This document shows positions 1 to 8,758 of a stretch of 64,000 bases of DNA, piece after piece. The DNA is from Pseudomonas gingeri. GTDB lineage: Bacteria > Pseudomonadota > Gammaproteobacteria > Pseudomonadales > Pseudomonadaceae. Where the stretch lies: assembly GCF_013385635.1 (NCBI RefSeq), contig NZ_JACAPR010000014.1, positions 138,517 through 202,516 on the forward strand. Direction: 5' to 3'. The stretch's first letter is position 1; the number at the start of each line of letters is the position of its first letter. The position numbers and the translations under genes were made by a program. The notes under the pieces are model-generated. The model saw only the letters and a program-made list of their open reading frames with translations, did not search any database and was not told where the DNA came from.

Positions 1-605
1 GCGGCCTGGGCCGGAGCCGGAGCAGCAGCCGGAGCGGCGCCCGCGACTTTCAGGACCAGGATCAGGTCGCCCGTACCGACTTCGTCGTTGAGCTTGACGC
101 TGATGCTCTCCACGACGCCGGCAACCGGCGACGGGATTTCCATGCTGGCCTTGTCGGACTCGAGGGTGATCAGCGATTGATCAGCCTCGATGCTGTCGCC
201 GACCTTGACCGAGATCTCGATGATCTGGGCCTTGCCCGACGAACCGATGTCCGGCACGTGCACTTGCTGGGTCGAAGCGGCGGCAGGAGCGGCAGCCGGT
301 GCCGGCGCAGCGGCTGGAGCCGCCTTTGCGGCAGCAGGTGCAGCGGCCGGCGCAGGTGCCGCGGCAGCGGCGCCCTCGACTTCCAGCTCAAGCAGTTCGT
401 CGCCTTCTTTCAGGCGGTCGCCCAGCTTCACTTTCAGGCTCTTGATGATACCGGCCTTGGGGGCGGGCACTTCCATGCTCGCCTTGTCCGACTCCAGCGT
501 CAGGATGCTCTGGTCGGCTTCGATGCGATCGCCGACTTTGACAAACAGTTCAATTACTTCACCTTCACCGCTGCCGATGTCAGGTACGCGAATGAGTTCG
601 CTCAC
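1..605 (-). CDS. aceF: Pyruvate dehydrogenase E2 (dihydrolipoyl acetyltransferase), N-terminal part
   Basis: E2 core of the pyruvate dehydrogenase complex; it transfers acetyl groups from E1 to CoA by swinging lipoyl arms. Only about 201 N-terminal residues are inside the window; the catalytic domain lies beyond position 1. Two lipoyl domains are visible, each with the lipoylated lysine motif ESDKASME (about residues 40 and 160), joined by Ala/Pro-rich linkers typical of E2. I chose the GTG start at 603-605 because it gives the usual SELIRVPDIG opening and has a good AGGAG ribosome site overlapping the end of aceE; the stop-to-start gap is only 11 bases, so it is co-transcribed with aceE. Identification is secure; the full length cannot be judged here. 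Confidence 0.96.
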   Translation of the reverse strand, partial: MSELIRVPDIGSGEGEVIELFVKVGDRIEADQSILTLESDKASMEVPAPKAGIIKSLKVKLGDRLKEGDELLELEVEGAAAAAPAPAAAPAAAKAAPAAAPAPAAAPAAASTQQVHVPDIGSSGKAQIIEISVKVGDSIEADQSLITLESDKASMEIPSPVAGVVESISVKLNDEVGTGDLILVLKVAGAAPAAAPAPAQA

Positions 606-616
606 AGGGTGTCTCC

Positions 617-3262
617 TCAGCAGTCCAGTGGGTTGCGTTTTTCCGGGTCGATCCCGAACTTGACGATGGCTTCGGCCACCACCTTGGGTTCGATGTCGCC
701 ACGGTCAGCCAAGGCTTCCAGGGCTGCCAACACCACGAAATGACGGTCGACTTCGAAGAAGTGACGCAGCTTCTTGCGGCTGTCACTGCGGCCGAAACCG
801 TCGGTACCCAGGACTTTGAATTCCTTGGATGGGACCCACTGGCGGATCTGTTCAGCAAACAGCTTCATGTAGTCGGTAGAAGCGATCACCGGACCTTTGC
901 GGCCGTTGAGGCATTCTTCGACGTAGCTCAGCTTCGGCTTCTGGCCAGGGTGCAGGCGGTTGCTGCGCTCCACTGCCAGGCCGTCGCGGCGCAGTTCGTT
1001 GAAGCTGGTGACGCTCCATACGTCGGCACCGACGTTGAATTGCTCGCGCAGGATCTTCGCCGCTTCACGTACTTCGCGCAGGATGGTGCCGGAGCCCATC
1101 AGTTGCACGTGGTGAGCCGCTTCCTTGGTGTCTTCCTCGAGCAGGTACATGCCCTTGATGATGCCGTCTTCCACGCCGGCCGGCATGGCTGGCTGCTGGT
1201 AGGATTCGTTCATCACGGTGATGTAGTAGAAGATGTCCTGTTGCTCTTCGGTCATCTTCTTCATGCCGTCCTGGATGATCACCGCCAGCTCGTAGCCGTA
1301 GGTTGGATCGAAGGTGCGGCAGTTCGGAATGGTGGCGGCCAGGATATGGCTGTGACCGTCTTCGTGTTGCAGGCCTTCGCCGTTCAGCGTGGTGCGGCCG
1401 GCGGTACCGCCGATCAGGAAACCACGGGTACGGCTGTCGCCGGCAGCCCAGGCCAGGTCGCCGATACGCTGGAAGCCGAACATCGAGTAGAAGATGTAGA
1501 ACGGCAGCATCGGCTGGTTGTGGCTGGAGTACGAAGTACCGGCAGCGATGAAGGAGCTCATGGCGCCCGCTTCGTTGATGCCTTCTTCGAGGATCTGGCC
1601 CTTCTTGTCTTCCTTGTAGAACATCACCTGGTCTTTATCGACTGGCTCGTAGAGCTGGCCGACGGAGGAGTAGATGCCCAACTGGCGGAACATGCCTTCC
1701 ATACCGAAGGTACGGGCTTCGTCCGGGATGATCGGGACGATGCGCGGGCCGATTTCCTTGTCCTTGACCAGTTGCGCGAGGATCCGCACGAAGGCCATGG
1801 TGGTGGAGATTTCACGGTCGCCCGAGCCGTCCAGGATCGCCTTGAGGGTATCGAGGGACGGGGTCGGCACGCTGAAGCTCTGGGCGCGACGCTGTGGCAC
1901 GAAACCGCCCAGTGCGGCGCGGCGCTCGCTCAGGTAGCGGGCTTCGGCGCTGTTTGGCTCGGGCTTGAAGAACGGCAGGTTCTCCAGTTCTTCGTCCTTG
2001 ACCGGGATGTCGAAACGATCGCGGAACAACTTCAGGCTGTCGACATCGACTTTCTTGGTGTTGTGCGCGGTGTTCTTCGCTTCGCCGGCACCGGTGCCAT
2101 AACCCTTGATGGTCTTGGCCAGGATGACGGTCGGTTGTTCCTTGTGGTTGACCGCTTCGTGGTACGCCGCGTAGACCTTGTACGGGTCGTGGCCGCCACG
2201 GTTGAGCTTCCAGATCTCGTCGTCGGACAGGTCGGCAACCATCGCCTTGAGTTCAGGCGTGTTGAAGAAGTGCTCACGGACGAACGCGCCGTCCTTGGCC
2301 TTGTAGTTCTGGTATTCGCCGTCGATGACTTCGTCCATGCGACGTTGCAGGATACCGTCGACGTCCTTGGCCAGCAGTGGGTCCCAGAAACGGCCCCAGA
2401 TGACTTTGGTGACGTTCCACTGGGCGCCACGGAACACGCCTTCGAGTTCCTGGATGATCTTGCCGTTGCCGCGAACCGGGCCATCGAGGCGCTGCAGGTT
2501 GCAGTTGATGACGAAGATCAGGTTGTCCAGCTTCTCGCGGCCGGCCAGGGAGATGGCGCCGAGGGATTCCGGCTCGTCGCACTCGCCGTCGCCCAGGAAG
2601 CACCAGACTTTCTGCTTGCCTTGCGGAATGAAGCCACGGGCTTCCAGGTACTTCATGAAGCGTGCCTGGTAGATCGCCTGGATCGGGCCCAGGCCCATGG
2701 ATACAGTCGGGAACTGCCAGAAATCAGGCATCAGCCAAGGGTGCGGGTAGGACGACAGGCCCTGACCGTCGACTTCCTGGCGGAAGTTGTTCATGTGTTC
2801 TTCGGTGATGCGGCCTTCCATGAACGCACGGGCGTAGACGCCTGGCGAGGTGTGGCCCTGGAAGTAGATCAGGTCGCCGCCGTGTTCGTCGGTCGGGGCC
2901 TGGAAGAAATAGTTGAAGCCGATGTCATACAGGGTGGCGCTGGAGGCGAAACTGGAGATGTGACCGCCCAGGTCAGAATCTTTCAAGTTCGTGCGCATTA
3001 CCATGGCCATCGCGTTCCAGCGCACCAGCGAGCGAATGCGGCGTTCCATGAACAGGTCGCCAGGCATGCGTGCTTCGTGGGTGACGGGAATCGTGTTGCG
3101 GTAAGGCGTGGTGATGGCGTAGGGCAGTTGCGAGCCGCTGCGGGTCGCGAGTTCGCCCATACGGGTCATCAGGTAGTGAGCACGGTCTTCGCCTTCTTTG
3201 TCGAGAACCGATTCCAGGGCGTCCAGCCATTCCTGGGTTTCGACGGGATCGAGGTCTTGCAT
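617..3262 (-). CDS. aceE: Pyruvate dehydrogenase E1 component (homodimeric)
   Basis: Thiamine-diphosphate dependent E1 of the pyruvate dehydrogenase complex; decarboxylates pyruvate and hands the acetyl group to AceF lipoyl arms. The reading frame is open further upstream, but I place the start at 3262 (MQDLDPVET), which gives 881 residues, matching the family, and has a GGAG ribosome site just upstream. The ThDP-binding GDGECDEPES segment is seen near residue 230 and the phosphate/inner-core regions are intact. It is the first gene of an aceE-aceF operon reading leftwards, with two dyad operators upstream (3374-3388 and 3427-3440) that may control it. No oddities inside the gene. Confidence 0.97.
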   Translation of the reverse strand: MQDLDPVETQEWLDALESVLDKEGEDRAHYLMTRMGELATRSGSQLPYAITTPYRNTIPVTHEARMPGDLFMERRIRSLVRWNAMAMVMRTNLKDSDLGGHISSFASSATLYDIGFNYFFQAPTDEHGGDLIYFQGHTSPGVYARAFMEGRITEEHMNNFRQEVDGQGLSSYPHPWLMPDFWQFPTVSMGLGPIQAIYQARFMKYLEARGFIPQGKQKVWCFLGDGECDEPESLGAISLAGREKLDNLIFVINCNLQRLDGPVRGNGKIIQELEGVFRGAQWNVTKVIWGRFWDPLLAKDVDGILQRRMDEVIDGEYQNYKAKDGAFVREHFFNTPELKAMVADLSDDEIWKLNRGGHDPYKVYAAYHEAVNHKEQPTVILAKTIKGYGTGAGEAKNTAHNTKKVDVDSLKLFRDRFDIPVKDEELENLPFFKPEPNSAEARYLSERRAALGGFVPQRRAQSFSVPTPSLDTLKAILDGSGDREISTTMAFVRILAQLVKDKEIGPRIVPIIPDEARTFGMEGMFRQLGIYSSVGQLYEPVDKDQVMFYKEDKKGQILEEGINEAGAMSSFIAAGTSYSSHNQPMLPFYIFYSMFGFQRIGDLAWAAGDSRTRGFLIGGTAGRTTLNGEGLQHEDGHSHILAATIPNCRTFDPTYGYELAVIIQDGMKKMTEEQQDIFYYITVMNESYQQPAMPAGVEDGIIKGMYLLEEDTKEAAHHVQLMGSGTILREVREAAKILREQFNVGADVWSVTSFNELRRDGLAVERSNRLHPGQKPKLSYVEECLNGRKGPVIASTDYMKLFAEQIRQWVPSKEFKVLGTDGFGRSDSRKKLRHFFEVDRHFVVLAALEALADRGDIEPKVVAEAIVKFGIDPEKRNPLDC

Positions 3263-3373
3263 GGCTTGCTCCAGGGCGGAAAGGCTTCCAGAATCGGTTG
3301 CCTGAGTTTGCGACTGGCCTTGTGGGCAGACGACATAAATTCTTGGATGGTCCGGAGGTTGTTCCGGGGGTTC

Positions 3374-3388
3374 TGTAGTTTTACTACA
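3374..3388. promoter_or_regulatory. Dyad operator 1 upstream of aceE
   Basis: 15-base dyad with arms TGTAGT and ACTACA around TTT. Its core TAGTnnnACTA fits the TnGTnnnACnA pattern known for FadR-subfamily GntR regulators, the family that includes PdhR of enterobacteria. It lies about 112 bases before the aceE start, just downstream (in the aceE direction) of a TTGACG hexamer at 3392-3397, so a bound repressor would block transcription. The regulator itself is not in the window. Confidence 0.6.
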
Positions 3389-3426
3389 AATCGTCAAGCA
3401 TTTCAGCCTTCTGAATGTATAGACGA

Positions 3427-3440
3427 GTAGTAAAACTACA
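3427..3440. promoter_or_regulatory. Dyad operator 2 upstream of aceE
   Basis: Second copy of the dyad, GTAGT-AAA-ACTACA with one outer base changed, centred about 52 bases (roughly five helical turns) from the first copy. Together they form 13-base inverted copies of each other. A possible -10 hexamer TATACA (minus strand, 3421-3416) lies between the two sites. The helical spacing suggests cooperative binding or looping; this is inference. Confidence 0.55.
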
Positions 3441-3646
3441 GATCAGCGAGCGAAAACTTCCTATTACGTTGTGAGAAAAATCGATATTGTTGGTCGAAAA
3501 TAAACATTATCAGGTGGGCGCTTGATGCTGGCTGCCAAGAAAAACCGATTATCAGCTATTTCTAACTTTTGTTCGACAGTCCTTTTCAGAGCGTGTTTCT
3601 CGCCATCACAGTTTGCGGCTGCTTGTTCGCCGATCAAGGATAGACC
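3441..3646. other. AT-rich aceE/glnE divergent intergenic region
   Basis: Remaining part of the 384-base gap between the divergent aceE and glnE genes. It is clearly richer in A and T than its surroundings and holds the glnE leader. I see an AAGGA ribosome site just before the glnE ATG but no convincing -35/-10 pair and no small gene. Confidence 0.5.
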
Positions 3647-6586
3647 ATGAGCCTACCTGCACTGGCCGTTTTACCGGCCATTCTCCTGCCTTTTGCCAGC
3701 CGTGCCGAGCAGTCGCTGCGTACTGCCGTCGCCGCGCTGGACGACGATCACGGCCTGGCCGGCTGGTCGCCCGAGCGCTGGGCGGACTTTGCCAGGGTCA
3801 GCGCCGCGAGCGACTTCTTTATCGAGCAGTCGGTGCGTGATCCCTTGATGTTGCTGGAGTTGGTGCAGTTCGGCGACCTGGACCGCGGCTTCGCCCCCGG
3901 GGAGATGTGTGGGCAGATCGCCGCCGCAGTGCAGCAGGCGCAAAGCGAGGATGAGCTGGGGCGCCTGTTGCGACGCCAGCGGACCCGCCAGCAGGTGCGG
4001 ATCATCTGGCGCGACCTGACGCGCCAGGCGGATCTGGTGCAGACCTGTCGCGATCTTTCCGACATGGCCGATGCCAGTATCGACCAGGCCTACCAGTGGT
4101 TGTACCAGCGTCATTGCCAGCAGTTCGGCACGCCCACCGGTCGGCGCAGTGGCGAGCCACAGCAGATGGTTATCCTCGGCATGGGCAAGCTCGGTGCCGT
4201 GGAGCTGAACCTGTCCTCCGATATCGACCTGATCTTCGCTTATCCGGAGGGCGGCGAAACCGTGGGGGTAAAACGCCCGCTGGACAACCAGGAGTTTTTT
4301 ATCCGCCTGGGGCAGCGGCTGATCAAGGCGCTGGACCCGATTACCGTCGACGGTTTTGTCTTCCGTGTCGATATGCGCCTGCGGCCCTACGGTTCGGCCG
4401 GGGCGCTGGTGCTGAGCTTCAACGCGCTGGAGCAGTACTACCAGGACCAGGGGCGCGACTGGGAACGCTACGCGATGATCAAGGCGCGGGTGGTGGCCGG
4501 CGACCAGGTGGCGGGCGTGCAGTTGCTGGAAATGCTGCGGCCGTTCGTCTACCGGCGTTACCTGGATTTTTCCGCGATCGAAGCATTGCGCACCATGAAG
4601 CAACTGATCCAGCAGGAAGTCCGTCGCAAGGGCATGGCCGAGAATATCAAGCTGGGCTCCGGTGGCATTCGCGAGGTCGAGTTCATCGCCCAGGCGTTCC
4701 AGCTGATTCACGGCGGGCGCGACCTGAGCCTGCAGCAACGGCCATTGCTGAAGGTCCTGGGTACCCTGGAAGGCCAGGGGTACCTGCCGCCGGCGGTGAT
4801 TGCCGAGTTGCGCAACGGCTACGAATTCCTGCGCTACACCGAGCATGCGATCCAGGCGATTGCCGATCGCCAGACCCAGATGCTGCCCGATGATGAAAAA
4901 GACCAGGCGCGTATCGCCTTCATGCTCGGCTTCGATAGCTGGACGGCGTTCCATGAGCAATTGATGTACTGGCGTGGTCGGGTCGACTGGCATTTCCGTC
5001 AGGTGATCGCCGATCCGGACGAGGAAGACGGCGAAGAATGCCAGGTCGCCGTGGGCGGAGAGTGGTTGCCATTATGGGAAGAGGCCCAGGATGAAGAGGC
5101 CGCCAGTCGCCAGTTGGAAGAAGGTGGTTTCAAGGATGCGCCCAAGGCGCTGAAGCAGCTTGCGGCCTTGCGCGGCAGTCCGCAGTTGCGCGCGATGCAG
5201 CGCCTCGGTCGCGAGCGCCTCGATGCCTTTATTCCACGGCTGCTGGCCCAGGCGGTCGAGCACGCCGATCCGGACCTGGTGCTGGAGCGGGTGCTGCCCC
5301 TGGTCGAGGCGGTCGCCCGGCGTTCCGCCTATCTGGTGCTGCTCACGGAAAACCCCGGTGCGTTGCGTCAGTTGCTGACCTTGTGCGCCGCCAGTCCGTG
5401 GATTGCCGAACAGATCACCCGCTTCCCGATGCTGCTGGACGAATTGCTCAACGAAGGCCGGCTGTTCAAGCCGCCATTGGCGCCGGAGCTGGCCGCCGAA
5501 TTGCGTGAGCGCCTGACGCGGATTCCCGAGGACGACCTCGAACAACAGATGGAGGCCTTGCGCCACTTCAAGCTGGCGCACCGGCTGCGGGTTGCGGCCT
5601 CGGAAATCTCCGGCAGCCTGGCGCTGATGAAGGTCAGCGACTACCTGACCTGGCTCGCCGAGGCGATCCTCGAACAGGTGCTGGCCCTGGCCTGGCGCCA
5701 GACCGTCGGCAAGTACGGCTCGCCGCAGCGGGCGGACGGCACCCTGTGCGATCCCGGCTTTATCATTGTCGGTTATGGCAAGGTCGGCGGGATCGAACTC
5801 GGGCACGGATCGGACCTCGACCTGGTGTTTATCCATGACGGCGACCCGAATGCCGAGACCGATGGCGCCAAGCCCATCGACACGGCGCAGTTCTTCACCC
5901 GGCTGGGGCAGCGGATCATTCACCTGCTGACCACCCAGACCAACTCAGGCCAGCTCTATGAAGTGGATATGCGCCTGCGGCCATCCGGGGCTTCCGGCCT
6001 GTTGGTCAGCTCCCTCGGAGCCTTCGAGCGCTATCAGCAGAACGAGGCCTGGACCTGGGAACATCAGGCGCTGATTCGAGCCCGGGTGTTGGTGGGTTGC
6101 AAGGACGTCGGCGGTGCCTTCGAGAAAGTCCGCGCGGCGGTACTGGGGCGTGAGCGCGACCTGCCGACCCTGCGCCAGGAAGTCAGCGAGATGCGCGCCA
6201 AGATGCGTGACAACCTCGGCAGCAAGGCGACCGTGGCCGGCACCGCGGCGAATGCCTTTGACGCCACGGCGCCGTTCGACCTCAAGCAAGACGCCGGAGG
6301 TATCGTCGATATTGAATTTATGGTGCAATACGCGACCTTGGCCTGGTCGAAAGAGCACCCGGCGTTACTGCGTTACACGGATAATATCCGCATTCTCGAG
6401 GGCTTGGAGCAGGCCGGGTTGATCCCCGCGACCGATGCCGCCCTGCTGCGCGAGGCCTATAAGGCCTACCGTTCCGCCGCCCATCGCCAGGCCTTGCAGA
6501 AAGAAGCCGGTGTCATCGGCGGCGACCAGTTTGTGGTCGAACGGCGCGACGTGATGCGGATCTGGGCTGAGCTGGGACTGAGTTAG
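3647..6586 (+). CDS. glnE: Glutamine synthetase adenylyltransferase/deadenylylase
   Basis: Bifunctional enzyme that adds AMP to, and removes it from, glutamine synthetase in response to the PII protein, so setting nitrogen assimilation. 979 residues, in the usual range. Both nucleotidyltransferase halves are seen: the N-terminal deadenylylase half with GMGKLGAVELN and SSDIDLIF (about residues 179-201), and the C-terminal adenylyltransferase half with GYGKVGGIELGHGSDLDLVF (about 708-727). The ATG at 3647 has an AAGGA ribosome site. It stands alone upstream of the LPS cluster; in P. aeruginosa ilvE follows, but here waaF does after only 71 bases. Confidence 0.97.
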   Translation: MSLPALAVLPAILLPFASRAEQSLRTAVAALDDDHGLAGWSPERWADFARVSAASDFFIEQSVRDPLMLLELVQFGDLDRGFAPGEMCGQIAAAVQQAQSEDELGRLLRRQRTRQQVRIIWRDLTRQADLVQTCRDLSDMADASIDQAYQWLYQRHCQQFGTPTGRRSGEPQQMVILGMGKLGAVELNLSSDIDLIFAYPEGGETVGVKRPLDNQEFFIRLGQRLIKALDPITVDGFVFRVDMRLRPYGSAGALVLSFNALEQYYQDQGRDWERYAMIKARVVAGDQVAGVQLLEMLRPFVYRRYLDFSAIEALRTMKQLIQQEVRRKGMAENIKLGSGGIREVEFIAQAFQLIHGGRDLSLQQRPLLKVLGTLEGQGYLPPAVIAELRNGYEFLRYTEHAIQAIADRQTQMLPDDEKDQARIAFMLGFDSWTAFHEQLMYWRGRVDWHFRQVIADPDEEDGEECQVAVGGEWLPLWEEAQDEEAASRQLEEGGFKDAPKALKQLAALRGSPQLRAMQRLGRERLDAFIPRLLAQAVEHADPDLVLERVLPLVEAVARRSAYLVLLTENPGALRQLLTLCAASPWIAEQITRFPMLLDELLNEGRLFKPPLAPELAAELRERLTRIPEDDLEQQMEALRHFKLAHRLRVAASEISGSLALMKVSDYLTWLAEAILEQVLALAWRQTVGKYGSPQRADGTLCDPGFIIVGYGKVGGIELGHGSDLDLVFIHDGDPNAETDGAKPIDTAQFFTRLGQRIIHLLTTQTNSGQLYEVDMRLRPSGASGLLVSSLGAFERYQQNEAWTWEHQALIRARVLVGCKDVGGAFEKVRAAVLGRERDLPTLRQEVSEMRAKMRDNLGSKATVAGTAANAFDATAPFDLKQDAGGIVDIEFMVQYATLAWSKEHPALLRYTDNIRILEGLEQAGLIPATDAALLREAYKAYRSAAHRQALQKEAGVIGGDQFVVERRDVMRIWAELGLS

Positions 6587-6618
6587 TACTAAGCTAGGAC
6601 GGCCATACGCAAAGACCG

Positions 6619-6637
6619 GGGAGGCCACAGGCCTCCC
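6619..6637 (+). terminator. Hairpin between glnE and waaF
   Basis: Perfect 8-base stem GGGAGGCC/GGCCTCCC with a 3-base loop, 32 bases after the glnE stop. The tail TGATCGTTT is only weakly U-rich, so it may slow or partly end transcription rather than act as a strong terminator. Confidence 0.5.
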
Positions 6638-6657
6638 TGATCGTTTCCGGGATATTT

Positions 6658-7692
6658 ATGAAAATTCTCATCGTTGGGCCCAGTTGGGTCGGTGACATGG
6701 TGATGGCTCAGACACTGTTCCAGTGCCTGAAACAACGCCACCCGCAGTGCGAGATCGATGTGCTGGCCCCCGAGTGGAGCCGCCCGATCCTCGAACGCAT
6801 GCCCGAAGTGCGCGCGGCCTTGAGCTTTCCGCTCGGCCACGGTGCCCTGGAGCTGGCCACCCGGCGCCGGATCGGCAAGTCCCTGGCCGGCCAGTATGAC
6901 CAGGCGATCCTCCTGCCCAACTCGCTGAAGTCGGCGCTGGTGCCGTTTTTCGCAGGTATCCCGAAACGCACCGGCTGGCGCGGCGAGTTCCGCTACGGGC
7001 TGCTCAATGATGTACGCAGGCTGGACAAGGAACGCTATCCGCTGATGATCGAGCGGTTCATGGCCCTGGCCCATGAGCCGGGGGCCGAGCTGCCGACGCC
7101 TTATCCGCGGCCGTGTCTGCGCATTGATCCGGCCAGCCGCGCGGCGGCATTGGGCAAGTTTGAGCTGGCCCTGGATCGCCCGGTCCTGGCCTTGTGCCCG
7201 GGGGCCGAGTTCGGTGAGTCCAAGCGCTGGCCGTCCGAGCACTACGCGAAAGTCGCCGAGACGAAGATTCGCGAAGGCTGGCAGGTCTGGCTGTTCGGTT
7301 CGAAGAATGACCATGGGGTGGGCGAAGACATTCGCCAGCGGCTGATTCCCGGCCTGCGTGAAGAAGCGGTGAATCTCAGCGGCGCGACTTCGTTGGCCGA
7401 GGCCATCGATCTGTTGTCCTGCGCCGATGCCGTGGTGTCCAACGACTCCGGCCTGATGCACGTGGCCGCGGCGCTGAACCGCCCGTTGGTGGCCGTCTAT
7501 GGTTCGACCTCCCCGGGCTTTACCCCGCCGTTGGCGGACAAGGTGGAAATCGTCCGGTTGGGCCTCGATTGCAGCCCGTGTTTTGACCGGACCTGCCGGT
7601 TCGGGCACTACAACTGTCTGCGCCAGCTGATGCCGACACCCGTGAACGAAGCCTTGCAGCGCCTGCAGGGCGCCCCGGTCGAGGTCGAGTAA
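6658..7692 (+). CDS. waaF: ADP-heptose:LPS heptosyltransferase II
   Basis: Adds the second L-glycero-D-manno-heptose to the LPS inner core at the cytoplasmic face of the inner membrane. 344 residues, normal for WaaF of family GT9. Typical features are the opening MKILIVGPSWVGDMVM, the ADP-binding segment LCPGAEFGESKRWP (about residue 179) and the C-terminal SNDSGLMHVAAALN plus YGSTSPGFTPP blocks. It starts the overlapping LPS run; the next gene waaC begins one base after its stop, so the two are translated together. ADP-heptose comes from HldE, encoded later in the window. Confidence 0.96.
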   Translation: MKILIVGPSWVGDMVMAQTLFQCLKQRHPQCEIDVLAPEWSRPILERMPEVRAALSFPLGHGALELATRRRIGKSLAGQYDQAILLPNSLKSALVPFFAGIPKRTGWRGEFRYGLLNDVRRLDKERYPLMIERFMALAHEPGAELPTPYPRPCLRIDPASRAAALGKFELALDRPVLALCPGAEFGESKRWPSEHYAKVAETKIREGWQVWLFGSKNDHGVGEDIRQRLIPGLREEAVNLSGATSLAEAIDLLSCADAVVSNDSGLMHVAAALNRPLVAVYGSTSPGFTPPLADKVEIVRLGLDCSPCFDRTCRFGHYNCLRQLMPTPVNEALQRLQGAPVEVE

Positions 7693-7693
7693 G

Positions 7694-8758
7694 TTGCGAG
7701 TATTGCTGGTCAAGACGTCTTCCCTGGGGGACGTGATCCATGCCCTGCCGGCCCTCACCGATGCGGCCCGGGCCATTCCCGGTATCCGTTTCGACTGGGT
7801 GGTCGAGGAGGGTTTCGCTGAGATCCCGAGCTGGCACCCGGCGGTGGACAAGGTGATTCCGGTGGCCATCCGGCGCTGGCGCAAGAACCTCTGGCAGACC
7901 GTGAAAAGCGGCGAGTGGAAGCGTTTCAAGCAAAGCCTGCGCGCAAACAAGTATGACCTGGTGATCGATGCCCAGGGCCTGGTGAAAAGCGCTTTCCTGA
8001 CTCGCTACGCGAACGCTCCGGTAGCCGGGCTGGACAAGCAGTCGGCCCGCGAACCCCTGGCCAGCCGTTTCTATTCCCGGCGCCTGGCGGTGGCCCGTGG
8101 GCAGCACGCGGTCGAGCGGGTGCGGCAATTGTTCGCCGTGGCACTGGGTTATGACCTGCCCAAGGGCCTGGGCGACTACGGCCTCGACGTCGACAAGCTG
8201 GTGGCACTGCCGCGCAGCAAGGTGCCGTTCGTGCTGTTTCTCCATGGCACCACCTGGGACACCAAGCACTGGCCCGAGGCTTACTGGCGCGAACTGGCCG
8301 AACGCATGGGGCAACTGGGCGTCGAGGTGAAACTGCCCTGGGGCAATCCTGTCGAGAAGGCCCGTGCCGAGCGTATCGCCCGTGGTCTCAAGCACGCGGT
8401 GGTACTGCCGAAGCTGAACCTGGCCGGGGTGGCGAAGGTCCTTGCCGACGCCAGTGCCTGTGTCGCGGTGGATACCGGCCTGGGGCATCTGGCCGCGGCG
8501 CTGGATGTGCCGACGCTGTCGCTGTTCGGCCCGACCAACCCGGGCCTGACCGGTGCCTACGGCAAGTCGCAGATCCATCTGGCGAGCAACTTTCCCTGCG
8601 CGCCCTGCCTGCAAAAGAAATGCACCTATGTGCCGACTACTGAAGACCAGCAGCGCTTCGACCTGAAGCGCGAATGGCCGCTGTGTTTCACGCGGCTCAA
8701 TCCCGAGCGTGTCGTCAGCCGACTGAGCGCGTTGTTACTGGCTGAGGAGCGACACTGA
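7694..8758 (+). CDS. waaC: LPS heptosyltransferase I
   Basis: Transfers the first heptose onto Kdo of the LPS inner core; GT9 family, cytoplasmic and peripheral to the membrane. 354 residues, as usual. Seen: opening VLLVKTSSLGDVIHALPAL, the acceptor/donor block FLHGTTWDTKHWP (about 183-195) and VDTGLGHLAAALDVPTLSLFGPTNP near residue 256. The start is a TTG at 7694, supported by the conserved N-terminus directly after it; no ATG gives a better fit. Its stop overlaps the waaG start by one base (TGATG), indicating translational coupling. Confidence 0.95.
   Translation: MRVLLVKTSSLGDVIHALPALTDAARAIPGIRFDWVVEEGFAEIPSWHPAVDKVIPVAIRRWRKNLWQTVKSGEWKRFKQSLRANKYDLVIDAQGLVKSAFLTRYANAPVAGLDKQSAREPLASRFYSRRLAVARGQHAVERVRQLFAVALGYDLPKGLGDYGLDVDKLVALPRSKVPFVLFLHGTTWDTKHWPEAYWRELAERMGQLGVEVKLPWGNPVEKARAERIARGLKHAVVLPKLNLAGVAKVLADASACVAVDTGLGHLAAALDVPTLSLFGPTNPGLTGAYGKSQIHLASNFPCAPCLQKKCTYVPTTEDQQRFDLKREWPLCFTRLNPERVVSRLSALLLAEERH

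Noticed and set aside
740..3430. 896-residue open frame antisense to aceE
   Set aside because: It mirrors the conserved aceE gene in a high-GC genome, where antisense frames stay open by codon bias; composition (many V, A, Q, H) and lack of any recognised domain or ribosome site mark it as a shadow.
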